Source: Paludibacter sp.
GTDB taxonomy: Bacteria > Bacteroidota > Bacteroidia > Bacteroidales > Paludibacteraceae
Direction: 5' to 3'
NCBI RefSeq assembly: GCF_009712605.1
Contig: NZ_WASO01000002.1
Coordinates: forward strand, 124,001 to 188,000
DNA length: 64,000 nt
In this document: positions 25,150 to 33,582 of the stretch, one piece after another
How positions within the stretch are numbered: the stretch's first letter is position 1
How the letters are laid out: each line of letters starts with the position of its first letter
The notes under the pieces: model-generated
Seen by the model: only the letters and a program-made list of their open reading frames with translations
What the model was told of the DNA's origin: nothing
Databases searched by the model: none
Made by a program: the position numbers and the translations under genes

Positions 25150-26634
25150 TTATTTTTGCGGTTTGTGGAAAGCCCAGGCCTCTGCGAAAGCCGAATGTTT
25201 ATGAAGTTCTTTGATTTTGGCGTTAGCGGCTTCTTTGTCGTTGAATGCTCCGGCAATGACCCGATAGAATTTCTTGTCTTTTATTACACTTAACGAAACT
25301 TTTTCTGCTTTCCCGGTTTCATTGGCATATTGCTGTGCTTGTTGCAACGTCATGTAATTGCCAACCACCACATACCACGAACCGGTAGTTATTTGCGGTA
25401 CATTGCTGCTCGAAGATGCTGTTTTGGTCATTGCAGGCTGTGTCGCAGTTTTCGAAGCTAAAGCTGGCTTTGACGATAGCGGATAATTCAATAAAACCGG
25501 ATTGTGAAGCACCCATGCTGTTTTGAAAGCTGCGCGTTTTCTTATTTCTGCAACCTTTATGTCAGCTTCTTTTTCTGAAGAATATGACCCCGCAATTATC
25601 CGGTAAACATTGTTTGTGCCGTAAGCTTCTATCTGCATTTTTTCGGATGCTGATTGTTGTTGTGCAAATCTGAGAGCCTTGTTGGGCGTTTCGAAATTTG
25701 CAACTACAACGTGCCATGCTTTTTGTTGACCTTGTGTTTGTGTTTGAGCGGTTGTCGGATTTTTGACTGCCGGTATAGCGCTCTTTTGTAGCTTTGTACT
25801 GTAAGCGATGCAGGTATTTTTATATGCCGGTTGCTTTTGTAATTCCCGTGCTTTGCCAACGGCTTCTACTTTCGTCGGGTACGAACCTGCAATTACATGC
25901 CAGGGCGCTTTGCATTTGTTTTTGGCGCTGTCAGACGCATGCGTCACTTTCGCCGCCAGACTGTCTTTTGTTAATTCATCGGTATCTGTCAGAGCAACAA
26001 TGAGGTGCTTGTGCGTTGAGTCGGTTAATACAGAATCTTTCTGGAAAAACGCCAGCGGGTTGAGTTTTGCTAAATAGGGAGAAAAGTGCATGTGAAGCAG
26101 AGGTGTCAGAGCGGCTAAAGCAATCAATGTGACAAACACTGCTGCATATTTGTAAAAGCGGCGCTTAGTCGTTGGTAATTGCAGCACAATTTGACTTGTT
26201 TCCTCTTCTTCGTGGTTTACATTTCTAAGCCGAATGTCATAATTCCCAATGTTATCCGGTAGGAAATCGTATGAACTAGCCGATATGAATTCTGTTTGAC
26301 CGTTTTCGTTCAGGTGTAAGCTGCCGATCTTGCCAAGAGCTACAGTTTCTCCGTTTTTTAATCGTTTTTTTAATTCATCGACGTTGTCGCGAACGATTAG
26401 ATTAGCTTTTCGGAAAGACACATTTTCAGCTCGCTGGATTGATCCTGCAAGTAACCCGTCGTTGTAATTCAGTGCAGGATTGAAAACGATTTCTTTACAG
26501 GGTGCAGCGATGAGGTTTCTGGATTCATCAATTTTGGCAGGGACATAATTCACGATAAACCCGCCGAATTCCGGAAGAATGGCGTAGTCGTGCTGAATGA
26601 TGAGCTGCTCTAAATGTTGAAGTAATCCCTCCAT
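25150..26634 (-). CDS. HU-like / SPOR domain inner-membrane protein
   Basis: 494 aa. Residues 1 to about 140 form the HU/CCDC81-like domain found in Bacteroidota (Pro-Glu-Phe-Gly-Gly-Phe-Ile-Val near 21-28, Gly-Lys-Ile-Gly-Ser-Leu near 100). One membrane helix follows at about 163-185, then a variable linker. The outer part has SPOR-type units starting near 246, 310 and 413 (for example Trp-Tyr-Val-Val-Val-Gly-Asn-Tyr). The topology suggests a cytoplasmic DNA- or nucleoid-interacting head and periplasmic SPOR domains that bind denuded septal peptidoglycan, linking division and chromosome; this is inference. It is monocistronic and convergent with mutS2. Confidence 0.88.
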   Translation of the reverse strand: MEGLLQHLEQLIIQHDYAILPEFGGFIVNYVPAKIDESRNLIAAPCKEIVFNPALNYNDGLLAGSIQRAENVSFRKANLIVRDNVDELKKRLKNGETVALGKIGSLHLNENGQTEFISASSYDFLPDNIGNYDIRLRNVNHEEEETSQIVLQLPTTKRRFYKYAAVFVTLIALAALTPLLHMHFSPYLAKLNPLAFFQKDSVLTDSTHKHLIVALTDTDELTKDSLAAKVTHASDSAKNKCKAPWHVIAGSYPTKVEAVGKARELQKQPAYKNTCIAYSTKLQKSAIPAVKNPTTAQTQTQGQQKAWHVVVANFETPNKALRFAQQQSASEKMQIEAYGTNNVYRIIAGSYSSEKEADIKVAEIRKRAAFKTAWVLHNPVLLNYPLSSKPALASKTATQPAMTKTASSSSNVPQITTGSWYVVVGNYMTLQQAQQYANETGKAEKVSLSVIKDKKFYRVIAGAFNDKEAANAKIKELHKHSAFAEAWAFHKPQK

Positions 26635-26664
26635 GCAAAATACCTGTTAATTGGTGTTTGGTAG

Positions 26665-26672
26665 CAAATATA
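26665..26672 (-). promoter_or_regulatory. Candidate -7 element of HU-SPOR gene
   Basis: CAAATATA reads TATATTTG on the minus strand, 30 nt before the start codon at 26634. Confidence 0.4.
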
Positions 26673-26851
26673 ACAGCAATGATTTTTGAAGTGCTGCCTG
26701 CTTAAGCAATAATTAGCTACAGATTACAAAATTACGGATAATTTCAAATACATCGGTATGTTCAGCATATATTTATCAACATCTTTTCAAACATTATGAA
26801 ACTGATGTCTGTTGTTAAAATATGTGGGTAGGAAAAACCGGTGATTAGCCT

Positions 26852-26859
26852 TATATTTG
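26852..26859 (+). promoter_or_regulatory. Candidate -7 element of nitroreductase gene
   Basis: TATATTTG fits TAnnTTTG, about 68 nt before the ATG at 26928. No clear -33 element. Confidence 0.4.
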
Positions 26860-26927
26860 TATTGATGTTTTTTTACTTTATATTTTATTGCTATTTTTAG
26901 TTGTATATAATTAATGCATAATCTATT

Positions 26928-27455
26928 ATGATTGAAATTTCTGAACTTATAAAATATCGTCGTAGTATCCGGAAGTTTTTACCTCAGGTTGTTGAACCCG
27001 CAAAAATTGATACGCTGCTAAAGTCGGCATTGATGGCTCCAACTTCCAAAAATTCGAGATCGTGGGAGTTCGTTGTGGTGGATGATGCCGGATTATTGCA
27101 GAAATTGTCGCTTAGTCGCCCCATGGGAAGCACCCTGATTGCCAATGCGCCTTTGGCTATTGTTGTGCTGGCAGATCCCTCAAAAAGCGATTGCTGGCTG
27201 GAGGATGCCTCTATTGCATCTGCTTTTTTGCAATTGCAGGCACAGGATCTGGGGCTGGGAAGTTGCTGGGTACAGGTTGCCCGTCGCCCTCATAATGATG
27301 ATACTACCGCCGAACAATATATCCGCGAACTTTTACAAATTCCGGAAGAAATGAACGTGGTAAACGTGATTGCTATCGGATATAAAGACGAAGAACGCCG
27401 TCCGTACGACGAAGCAAAACTGGCGAACGACAAAATTCACAGGAACCAATTTTAA
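26928..27455 (+). CDS. Nitroreductase family protein
   Basis: 175 aa, a small FMN-dependent nitroreductase. The N-terminal Arg-Arg-Ser-Ile-Arg-Lys-Phe motif (12-18) binds the FMN phosphate. Ala-Pro-Thr-Ser-Lys-Asn-Ser-Arg-Ser-Trp (37-46) and the later Gly-Leu-Gly-Ser-Cys-Trp-Val segment are also typical. The electron acceptor is unknown; such enzymes reduce quinones or nitro compounds with NAD(P)H in the cytosol. It is the first gene in a plus-strand run but is separated from the GNAT gene by 66 nt containing a heptad repeat. Confidence 0.9.
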   Translation: MIEISELIKYRRSIRKFLPQVVEPAKIDTLLKSALMAPTSKNSRSWEFVVVDDAGLLQKLSLSRPMGSTLIANAPLAIVVLADPSKSDCWLEDASIASAFLQLQAQDLGLGSCWVQVARRPHNDDTTAEQYIRELLQIPEEMNVVNVIAIGYKDEERRPYDEAKLANDKIHRNQF

Positions 27456-27486
27456 AAGTACATGGTTAACTGGGCAAAAATGCATA

Positions 27487-27521
27487 TTTCCCATTAACCG
27501 TTAATCGTTTATCATTGTTCT
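27487..27521 (+). repeat. 7-nt-period tandem repeat abutting GNAT start codon
   Basis: Five heptads beginning TT, such as TTAACCG (27494), TTAATCG (27501) and TTTATCA (27508). The last unit ends on the base before the ATG at 27522. Confidence 0.6.
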
Positions 27522-28058
27522 ATGGTTGTTTTTGATCGTGTAGTCAGTTGTGAACATCCTCATTGGCATTTTCTGGTGAGTTGCTATTTGGAGGCTTTTC
27601 CTGCCGATGAACGCCGTCCGTTACCCCATCTTGAGGCATTGTTGCAGCGATCTGATTTCTGGTGCAATGTTTTGCAGAAAGCCGATGAACCGGTGGGATT
27701 GTTTCTAAGCTGGCAATTGCCGGGATTTCGTTATATCGAGCATTTTGCCATTGCACATGCATTTCGGGGCCAGATCATTGGAAAAACGGCGTTAAACAAA
27801 TACCTCAGAATGAATAATCTTCCGGTGGTGCTCGAAGTGGAACCTCCGGTGTGCGAAATAAATAGTCGTCGTATTCGTTTTTACGAAAGAGAAGATTTTG
27901 TGCTTTGTGAGCAACCGTTTATCCAGCCTCCTTATGCTTCGGGTCAAAATTCGGTGGAATTGCGATTGATGGAGTGGGGAGGAGATCTGCTCAAACAGAA
28001 TTTCGAACAAGTCAAAAATGAGTTATATCGCACGGTTTACGATTGCGATAACATCTAA
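27522..28058 (+). CDS. GNAT family N-acetyltransferase
   Basis: 178 aa. The GNAT core is seen as the strand Tyr-Ile-Glu-His-Phe-Ala-Ile (about 69-75) followed by Arg-Gly-Gln-Ile-Ile-Gly-Lys, a modest version of the acetyl-CoA pyrophosphate loop, then Leu-Glu-Val-Glu-Pro and Arg-Ile-Arg-Phe-Tyr-Glu-Arg. The substrate is unknown. It lies 12 nt before nth and is probably co-transcribed with it. The heptad repeat immediately before the start codon leaves no ordinary ribosome-binding site. Confidence 0.82.
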   Translation: MVVFDRVVSCEHPHWHFLVSCYLEAFPADERRPLPHLEALLQRSDFWCNVLQKADEPVGLFLSWQLPGFRYIEHFAIAHAFRGQIIGKTALNKYLRMNNLPVVLEVEPPVCEINSRRIRFYEREDFVLCEQPFIQPPYASGQNSVELRLMEWGGDLLKQNFEQVKNELYRTVYDCDNI

Positions 28059-28070
28059 ACAGAAAAGTAA

Positions 28071-28706
28071 ATGACACCACAGGAACGTTGTAATTACCTG
28101 ATTGATTGGTTTCAGAAAAATATGCCTGTAGCCGAAAGCGAGCTGCATTATACAAATCCTTTTGAATTGCTGGTGGCCGTGATTTTGTCGGCGCAGTGTA
28201 CCGATAAGCGGGTCAATATGGTGACGCCGAAATTGCTGGCCGATTTTCCGACTGCCGAAGCGATGGCTGCCACCACACACGAAGTGATCTTTGAGTATAT
28301 CAAAAGTGTTTCTTATCCGAACAACAAAGCCAAACATTTGGCGGCCATGGCACGTCAGTTGGTAGAGGAGTTTGGGGGTGAAGTGCCTTCAGAGCCCGAA
28401 GAGTTGCAGAAATTGCAGGGCGTGGGTCGCAAAACGGCCAACGTAGTGGCTTCGGTTATTTTCAACAAACCGGCCATGGCCGTCGATACGCATGTATTCC
28501 GTATATCGGAACGGTTGGGATTAACTACCAATTCCAAATCGCCACTCGAAACGGAAAAGACGCTGGTCTCGCTTTTTCCGCCGGAACTGATTCCGAAGGC
28601 GCATCATTGGCTCATCCTGCACGGACGCTATGTCTGCATTGCCCGCAAACCAAAATGCGAAGAGTGTGGCATCCGTCAGTGGTGCAGGTTTTATACGAAA
28701 GTATAA
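28071..28706 (+). CDS. nth: Endonuclease III
   Basis: 211 aa, the normal length. The helix-hairpin-helix Leu-Gln-Gly-Val-Gly-Arg-Lys-Thr-Ala (about 115-123) carries the catalytic Lys, and the Asp of Val-Asp-Thr-His-Val-Phe near 138-143 is the second catalytic residue. The C-terminal 4Fe-4S cluster pattern Cys-X6-Cys-X2-Cys-X5-Cys is complete. The enzyme removes oxidised pyrimidines from DNA and nicks the backbone. It follows a GNAT gene by 12 nt. Confidence 0.97.
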   Translation: MTPQERCNYLIDWFQKNMPVAESELHYTNPFELLVAVILSAQCTDKRVNMVTPKLLADFPTAEAMAATTHEVIFEYIKSVSYPNNKAKHLAAMARQLVEEFGGEVPSEPEELQKLQGVGRKTANVVASVIFNKPAMAVDTHVFRISERLGLTTNSKSPLETEKTLVSLFPPELIPKAHHWLILHGRYVCIARKPKCEECGIRQWCRFYTKV

Positions 28707-28819
28707 ACTCAAATAAACCATTAATGCGTGAAAAATGATAAGAACAAGATGTTATTTTCCTAATAGACATTGTATAGATTAAGAGTGTATAAATCTCACT
28801 GTCAGACTTTTCCTCCCAA

Positions 28820-28926
28820 CCTCCTCCCCCGAGGGGAGGAGGAGTAAGGCTGTGAGATAGTTAGGATTTAATGTGTCTTGCAGATTTTTCCCCTCTCTCT
28901 CGGGAGAGGGGTAAGGGGAGAGGTCA
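28820..28926. repeat. Twin-hairpin intergenic repeat, copy 2
   Basis: Two hairpins: CCTCCTCCCC/GGGGAGGAGG (28820-28842) and CCCCTCTC/GAGAGGGG (28890-28911). The right end, GGGGAGAGGTCA, is the reverse complement of the left end of the copy at 11184, so this copy is in opposite orientation. Confidence 0.8.
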
Positions 28927-29023
28927 TAGAATACAAACCGTTATACTTTAATTATCTAATTTATATAATATTCTTAATGCCTTAATGGTAAAATATAGGT
29001 TCTATGATGCATCTTTAGTGTCA

Positions 29024-29051
29024 TAATTATTAATTTATAATTCATTATTAA
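29024..29051 (+). repeat. 7-nt-period tandem repeat before ispG
   Basis: Four heptads, TAATTAT, TAATTTA and two further variants, end one base before the ispG ATG at 29053. Confidence 0.55.
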
Positions 29052-29052
29052 C

Positions 29053-30801
29053 ATGAAATATTGTCCTGATTTATTCAATTATCGTCGTCGTATGTCACAC
29101 GAAGTGACGATCGGCTCACTCAAAATGGGTGGGGTAAATCCCGTCCGCCTTCAGTCGATGACCAATACCTCCACTCTCGATACCGAAGGAAGTGTGGAAC
29201 AGGCCATCCGTATTTTTAATGCCGGAGGTGAACTGGTTCGCCTTACGGCTCAGGGTGTGCGTGAGGCGGAGAATTTGCAAAATATACGTTTCGGATTGAT
29301 CGAACGGGGATATCGCCAGCCTATTTCGGCAGATATTCACTTCAACCCGGCAGCTGCCGAGGTTGCGGCTCAATACGTTGAAAAAGTGAGGATCAATCCC
29401 GGAAACTTTGTCGATAGTGCCCGTACATTCAAAAAACTGGAATATGACGACGAAAGTTATCGTCAGGAACTCGAAAAAATTCGTGCGAAACTAATTCCTT
29501 TACTCGAAATTTGTCGTCGCCATCATACCGCCTTGCGTTTGGGAGTGAATCATGGTTCGCTTTCCGACCGCATTATGAGTCGCTACGGCGATACGCCTGC
29601 CGGAATGGTGGAATCGTGTATGGAATTTTTGCGTATTTGTTGTGAAGAAAATTTCGATAATATAGTGATTTCCATCAAGGCATCGAATACGGTGGTGATG
29701 GTGCAAACCGTTCGTTTACTCGTATCTACAATGTTTGAAGAGGGAATGTCTTATCCATTGCATTTGGGAGTTACCGAGGCAGGTGATGCCGAAGACGGGC
29801 GCATTAAATCGGCTGTGGGAATCGGGGCTTTATTGGCCGACGGCATTGGCGATACCATCCGTGTTTCGTTGAGTGAAGATCCGGAAAAAGAAATTCCGGT
29901 GGCATTGAAGCTGATGAAACACGTTGTGAGCTGCGCGTGTCATCTGCCCATCAAGGCAAAACCGTCTGAACTTTTTAATCCATACGTTTATCAACGTCGT
30001 GAAGCACTTTCTGTAGGTAATATCGGAGATGCTCACGTTCCTGTGGTAGTGGGTACCGGAAGCGATTTTGGTGATCTGAAACCCGATTATCTCAAAAGTC
30101 ATCTGGCGCTTTTTACTGCACAGCAAATAGAAGCTGCCGTTGTATCTCCCGTACCGGTTCGGTTTGTACAACTTACTTATCGTGATTTGAACGAAGCGGT
30201 TATCGAGCAACTGAAAGCTGCTGAAAATATTGTTGTTATCCTCTCTTCCGATCATGTCAATCCGGTAGGTGAAATGCGGGCGTTTTTTCATACATTAATG
30301 AATAACGATTGCAAAGTTCCGGTTATCCTTTATCGCAAATATATGGATGATGACAAGGAGAACTTTCAGGTGTCGGCGGCTGCCGATCTGGGCGTGCTCT
30401 TTATAGACGGCTTTGGTGACGGTATCTGGCTTGAAAATCCGATGCTTAACGACGATGAGGTGGTTGCTACTGCTTTTGGTATTTTGCAGGCGTCGCGTGT
30501 CAGAACATCCAAAACAGAATATATTTCCTGTCCGGGTTGCGGTCGTACTTTATTCGACCTGCAAACCACTATAGCTAAAGTGAAAGAAGCGACTAAACAT
30601 TTCACCGGACTCAAAATCGGGATTATGGGTTGCATTGTGAATGGACCCGGTGAAATGGCCGATGCTGATTATGGTTACGTAGGTGCCGGCAAAGGAAAGG
30701 TGAGCCTCTATCGTCGTAAGGAGTGTGTCGAAAAGAATATCTCCGAAGAAGACGCCGTGGATAAGCTTTTGGCGTTGATTAAAGAATACGAAGGGAAGTA
30801 G
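29053..30801 (+). CDS. ispG: 4-hydroxy-3-methylbut-2-enyl diphosphate synthase, long form
   Basis: 582 aa. IspG of the non-mevalonate isoprenoid pathway, acting in the cytosol with reduced ferredoxin or flavodoxin. The TIM barrel (1 to about 270) has Gly-Gly-Val-Asn-Pro-Val-Arg-Leu-Gln-Ser-Met and Ala-Asp-Ile-His-Phe-Asn-Pro. A middle insert of roughly 220 residues gives the long form known in Bacteroidota, Chlamydiae and plants; short forms are near 370 aa. The C-terminal 4Fe-4S part has Cys-Pro-Gly-Cys-Gly-Arg-Thr, then Gly-Cys-Ile-Val-Asn-Gly-Pro-Gly-Glu with the third Cys and the Glu ligand. Tandem heptads flank both ends of the gene. Confidence 0.96.
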   Translation: MKYCPDLFNYRRRMSHEVTIGSLKMGGVNPVRLQSMTNTSTLDTEGSVEQAIRIFNAGGELVRLTAQGVREAENLQNIRFGLIERGYRQPISADIHFNPAAAEVAAQYVEKVRINPGNFVDSARTFKKLEYDDESYRQELEKIRAKLIPLLEICRRHHTALRLGVNHGSLSDRIMSRYGDTPAGMVESCMEFLRICCEENFDNIVISIKASNTVVMVQTVRLLVSTMFEEGMSYPLHLGVTEAGDAEDGRIKSAVGIGALLADGIGDTIRVSLSEDPEKEIPVALKLMKHVVSCACHLPIKAKPSELFNPYVYQRREALSVGNIGDAHVPVVVGTGSDFGDLKPDYLKSHLALFTAQQIEAAVVSPVPVRFVQLTYRDLNEAVIEQLKAAENIVVILSSDHVNPVGEMRAFFHTLMNNDCKVPVILYRKYMDDDKENFQVSAAADLGVLFIDGFGDGIWLENPMLNDDEVVATAFGILQASRVRTSKTEYISCPGCGRTLFDLQTTIAKVKEATKHFTGLKIGIMGCIVNGPGEMADADYGYVGAGKGKVSLYRRKECVEKNISEEDAVDKLLALIKEYEGK

Positions 30802-30805
30802 GTCG

Positions 30806-30840
30806 AGTACGCAGTATACAGTACTCAGTCTGCAGTGAGC
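30806..30840 (+). repeat. AGT-type heptad repeat after ispG
   Basis: Five 7-nt units of the form AGTNNNC, such as AGTATAC (30813) and AGTACTC (30820), start 4 nt after the ispG stop codon. It is the same family as the units after mutS2 at 25036. Confidence 0.7.
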
Positions 30841-30887
30841 TGTTTCTAACTACAATCGTAATCGAGAAAATTATAAAAGATAATTCC

Positions 30888-30936
30888 ATTTGTCTTTATT
30901 CTTTGCTCTTTATTCTTTATTCTTTGTTCTTGATTC
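30888..30936 (+). repeat. TTTRTTC heptad repeat abutting Nramp start codon
   Basis: Seven consecutive heptads close to TTTATTC; units at 30895, 30909 and 30916 are identical. The last ends on the base before the ATG at 30937. Confidence 0.8.
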
Positions 30937-32205
30937 ATGTTGAAAAATTTATTCAGTAAAGTTGGTCACCATCCGGTGCTGGGCGGGCTCGAAGTGCTGA
31001 AATACATTGGTCCCGGGCTCCTGGTTACCATGGGCTTTATCGATCCAGGTAACTGGGCAACGAATATTGCGGGTGGTGCTGGTTATGGATATACGCTGCT
31101 TTGGGTGGTAACGCTCAGTACGCTGATGCTGATTGTGCTGCAACACAATGTGGCGCATCTTGGTATTGCTACCGGTTTGTGTCTTTCGGAAGCGGCTACT
31201 TTGCATTTGCGTCCCGTGGTTTCCCGCTCGGTTTTAGGTACGGCCATGATTGCTTCGGTGTCTACTTCGCTTGCCGAAATTTTGGGAGCAGCCATTGCTT
31301 TGCAGATGTTGTTCAACGTTCCGCTAAAGCTGGGAGCTGTTCTCTCAGCTATTGTTGTACTTACTTTGTTGCTCACCAATTCTTATCGGAAAATTGAACG
31401 CTGGATCATCGGTTTCGTGTCGTTAATCGGCATCTCGTTTATCTACGAACTTTCACTTGTCAATGTAGAATGGAGCAAAGTGGCCGTGGGTGTGGTGGCA
31501 CCTCAGATCCCACATGGTTCGTTACTTATTGTTCTTAGCGTGTTGGGTGCTGTGGTGATGCCTCACAACCTGTTCCTTCATTCGGAAGTAATTCAGAGCC
31601 GCCAGTTACATAAACGCGATGATGCTTCTATTCGTAAACTGTTGAAATACGAATTTGCGGATACCCTGCTCTCGATGTTTGTGGGTTGGGCTATTAATAG
31701 CGCCATGTTTATAATGGCTGCGGCTACCTTCTTTAAAATGGGTAAACCGGTAAGCGAATTGCAACAGGCGCATGGATTACTGCAACCGCTGTTGGGTAGC
31801 AATGCTTCGGTGATTTTTGCGGTGGCCTTGCTGATGGCGGGTGTAGCTTCCAGTGTTACTTCGGGTATGGCGGGCGGTACCATCTTTGCCGGACTTTTTG
31901 CCGAACCCTACGATATTCGCGATAATCACTCCCGTTGGGGTGTGCTGATTTCGATCGTTGGGGCGGTGCTGGTCATCTTCTTTATCTCCGATCCGTTTCA
32001 GGGATTACTGATTTCGCAGATGTTGTTGAGTATTCAATTACCGATAACGGTGCTTTTGCAGGTATACCTCACCTCTTCTCAAAAAGTGATGGGTAAATAT
32101 GCCAACAAAAAGCGAACTATCTTCCTGATTTCTGGTATTGCTGCGATAGTTATTGCCCTCAATCTGGCTTTGTTGCTACAAACGCTCGGGGTGGTGAATT
32201 GGTAG
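30937..32205 (+). CDS. Nramp-family divalent metal transporter
   Basis: 422 aa with about 11 hydrophobic helices. The two metal-binding signatures are intact: Asp-Pro-Gly-Asn in helix 1 (residues 37-40) and Met-Pro-His-Asn in helix 6 (about 208-211). It imports Mn2+ or Fe2+ with protons across the inner membrane, like MntH, though which metal cannot be read here. It has no adjacent MntR or Fur gene. The start codon directly follows a run of seven heptad repeats, so no normal leader is visible. Confidence 0.93.
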   Translation: MLKNLFSKVGHHPVLGGLEVLKYIGPGLLVTMGFIDPGNWATNIAGGAGYGYTLLWVVTLSTLMLIVLQHNVAHLGIATGLCLSEAATLHLRPVVSRSVLGTAMIASVSTSLAEILGAAIALQMLFNVPLKLGAVLSAIVVLTLLLTNSYRKIERWIIGFVSLIGISFIYELSLVNVEWSKVAVGVVAPQIPHGSLLIVLSVLGAVVMPHNLFLHSEVIQSRQLHKRDDASIRKLLKYEFADTLLSMFVGWAINSAMFIMAAATFFKMGKPVSELQQAHGLLQPLLGSNASVIFAVALLMAGVASSVTSGMAGGTIFAGLFAEPYDIRDNHSRWGVLISIVGAVLVIFFISDPFQGLLISQMLLSIQLPITVLLQVYLTSSQKVMGKYANKKRTIFLISGIAAIVIALNLALLLQTLGVVNW

Positions 32206-32324
32206 TGTTGGCTAAATTCATGCAGCTTTTAAAAAGTATCGGAGCTGATATGGCTTATTGAGGTAAATATCATTTTTCGCGGCTTTGTGCCATTTCATTC
32301 ATTTCCCTGTTAAAACTTTTTCCT

Positions 32325-32332
32325 TACTTTTG
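32325..32332 (+). promoter_or_regulatory. Candidate -7 promoter element of serB
   Basis: TACTTTTG fits TAnnTTTG, followed by GCAGC, 30 nt before the serB ATG. The -33 element is weak. Confidence 0.5.
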
Positions 32333-32361
32333 CAGCCGCAAATAGTATTAGTTTTACATTT

Positions 32362-33582
32362 ATGACCACTACAGACGAAATTGTTCTGATCAACATTTCG
32401 GGAGAGGACCGTTCGGGTGTGACCTCGGCTCTTACCGAAATTCTTGCGCATTATGGCGCATTTATCCTCGATATCGGACAAGCCGATATTCATAACCACC
32501 TGGCATTAGGTATCCTCTATAGAACTCAAAGTAGTAACTCCGGCGAAATTATGAAGGAGTTGCTGTTCAAATCGTACGAACTGGGAGTGGGGATCAAATT
32601 TACTCCTATCACAGAAGAACGTTACGAACGTTGGGTGAGCCTTCAGGGCAAAAACCGTTATATTATCACTCTATTAGGTCGCAAACTGACGGCAGTACAA
32701 ATTGCCGAAGTAACCAAAGTTGTAGCCGATCAGGGTCTGAATATCGATATGATTCAGCGCCTGACTGGTCGTATTCCACTGAAAGAAGATGTGCGTAGCT
32801 CTAAGTCATGCGTGGAGCTTTCTGTGCGCGGAACTCCCAGTAATAAGGAGGAGATGCAGCGGATGTTTATGGATCTGAGTACCCGTTTGCAACTCGATGT
32901 CTCGTTTCAGGAAGACGATATGTACCGTCGTAGCCGCCGCCTCATTTGCTTTGATATGGATTCAACGCTTATTGAAACTGAGGTAATCGACGAACTGGCC
33001 GAACGTGCCGGCGTGGGTGCCGAGGTGCGTGCTATTACAGAAGCGGCCATGCGTGGTGAGATCGATTTCTCTGAAAGTTTTGCCCGTCGCGTTAAGTTGC
33101 TTAAGGGTCTCGATGAGTCGGTGATGCACGAAATTGCCGAAAACCTGCCCATCACTGAGGGATTGGATCGCTTGGTGAGCGTTCTGAAACGCGTGGGTAT
33201 CAAAATAGCAGTGCTCTCGGGTGGTTTTACCTATTTTGGAAACTTTCTGAAACAAAAATATAACTTCGACTATGTGTATGCCAACGAACTGGAAATTGTG
33301 GATGGCAAGCTGACAGGTAATTACGTGGGCGACATTGTAGATGGTAAACGTAAGGCCGAACTCCTGCGCCTGATCGCTCAGGTGGAAAAGGTGGATATTG
33401 CCCAAACCATTGCAGTGGGTGATGGAGCCAATGACCTCCCGATGTTGGGTGTCGCCGGATTGGGAATCGCTTTCCATGCCAAACCCAAGGTGAAGGAAAA
33501 TGCTCGCCAGTCGCTTTCCACGATAGGTTTGGACGGTATTCTTTATTTCTTGGGTTTCAAGGATTCGTATCTGAATGAATAA
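32362..33582 (+). CDS. serB: Phosphoserine phosphatase with tandem ACT domains
   Basis: 406 aa. Residues about 8-90 and 100-175 form two ACT domains, probably binding serine or another amino acid as feedback signal. The HAD domain begins with Cys-Phe-Asp-Met-Asp-Ser-Thr (196-202), where Asp198 is the nucleophile and Asp200 the acid/base; Val-Leu-Ser-Gly-Gly-Phe near 290 and Val-Gly-Asp-Gly-Ala-Asn-Asp near 352 complete motifs II-IV. It performs the last step of serine synthesis. Its last 8 nt overlap the next GNAT gene, implying translational coupling. Confidence 0.95.
   Translation: MTTTDEIVLINISGEDRSGVTSALTEILAHYGAFILDIGQADIHNHLALGILYRTQSSNSGEIMKELLFKSYELGVGIKFTPITEERYERWVSLQGKNRYIITLLGRKLTAVQIAEVTKVVADQGLNIDMIQRLTGRIPLKEDVRSSKSCVELSVRGTPSNKEEMQRMFMDLSTRLQLDVSFQEDDMYRRSRRLICFDMDSTLIETEVIDELAERAGVGAEVRAITEAAMRGEIDFSESFARRVKLLKGLDESVMHEIAENLPITEGLDRLVSVLKRVGIKIAVLSGGFTYFGNFLKQKYNFDYVYANELEIVDGKLTGNYVGDIVDGKRKAELLRLIAQVEKVDIAQTIAVGDGANDLPMLGVAGLGIAFHAKPKVKENARQSLSTIGLDGILYFLGFKDSYLNE

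Larger units (their letters stand above)
28707..29052. other. Intergenic region nth - ispG
   Basis: About 345 nt with no gene. It holds copy 2 of the twin-hairpin repeat (28820-28926) and the heptad repeat before ispG (29024-29051). No clear promoter was found. Confidence 0.5.

Noticed and set aside
22550-30936. CRISPR array
   Set aside because: The periodic units are 7-8 nt, have no constant repeat or spacer, and no cas gene is present.
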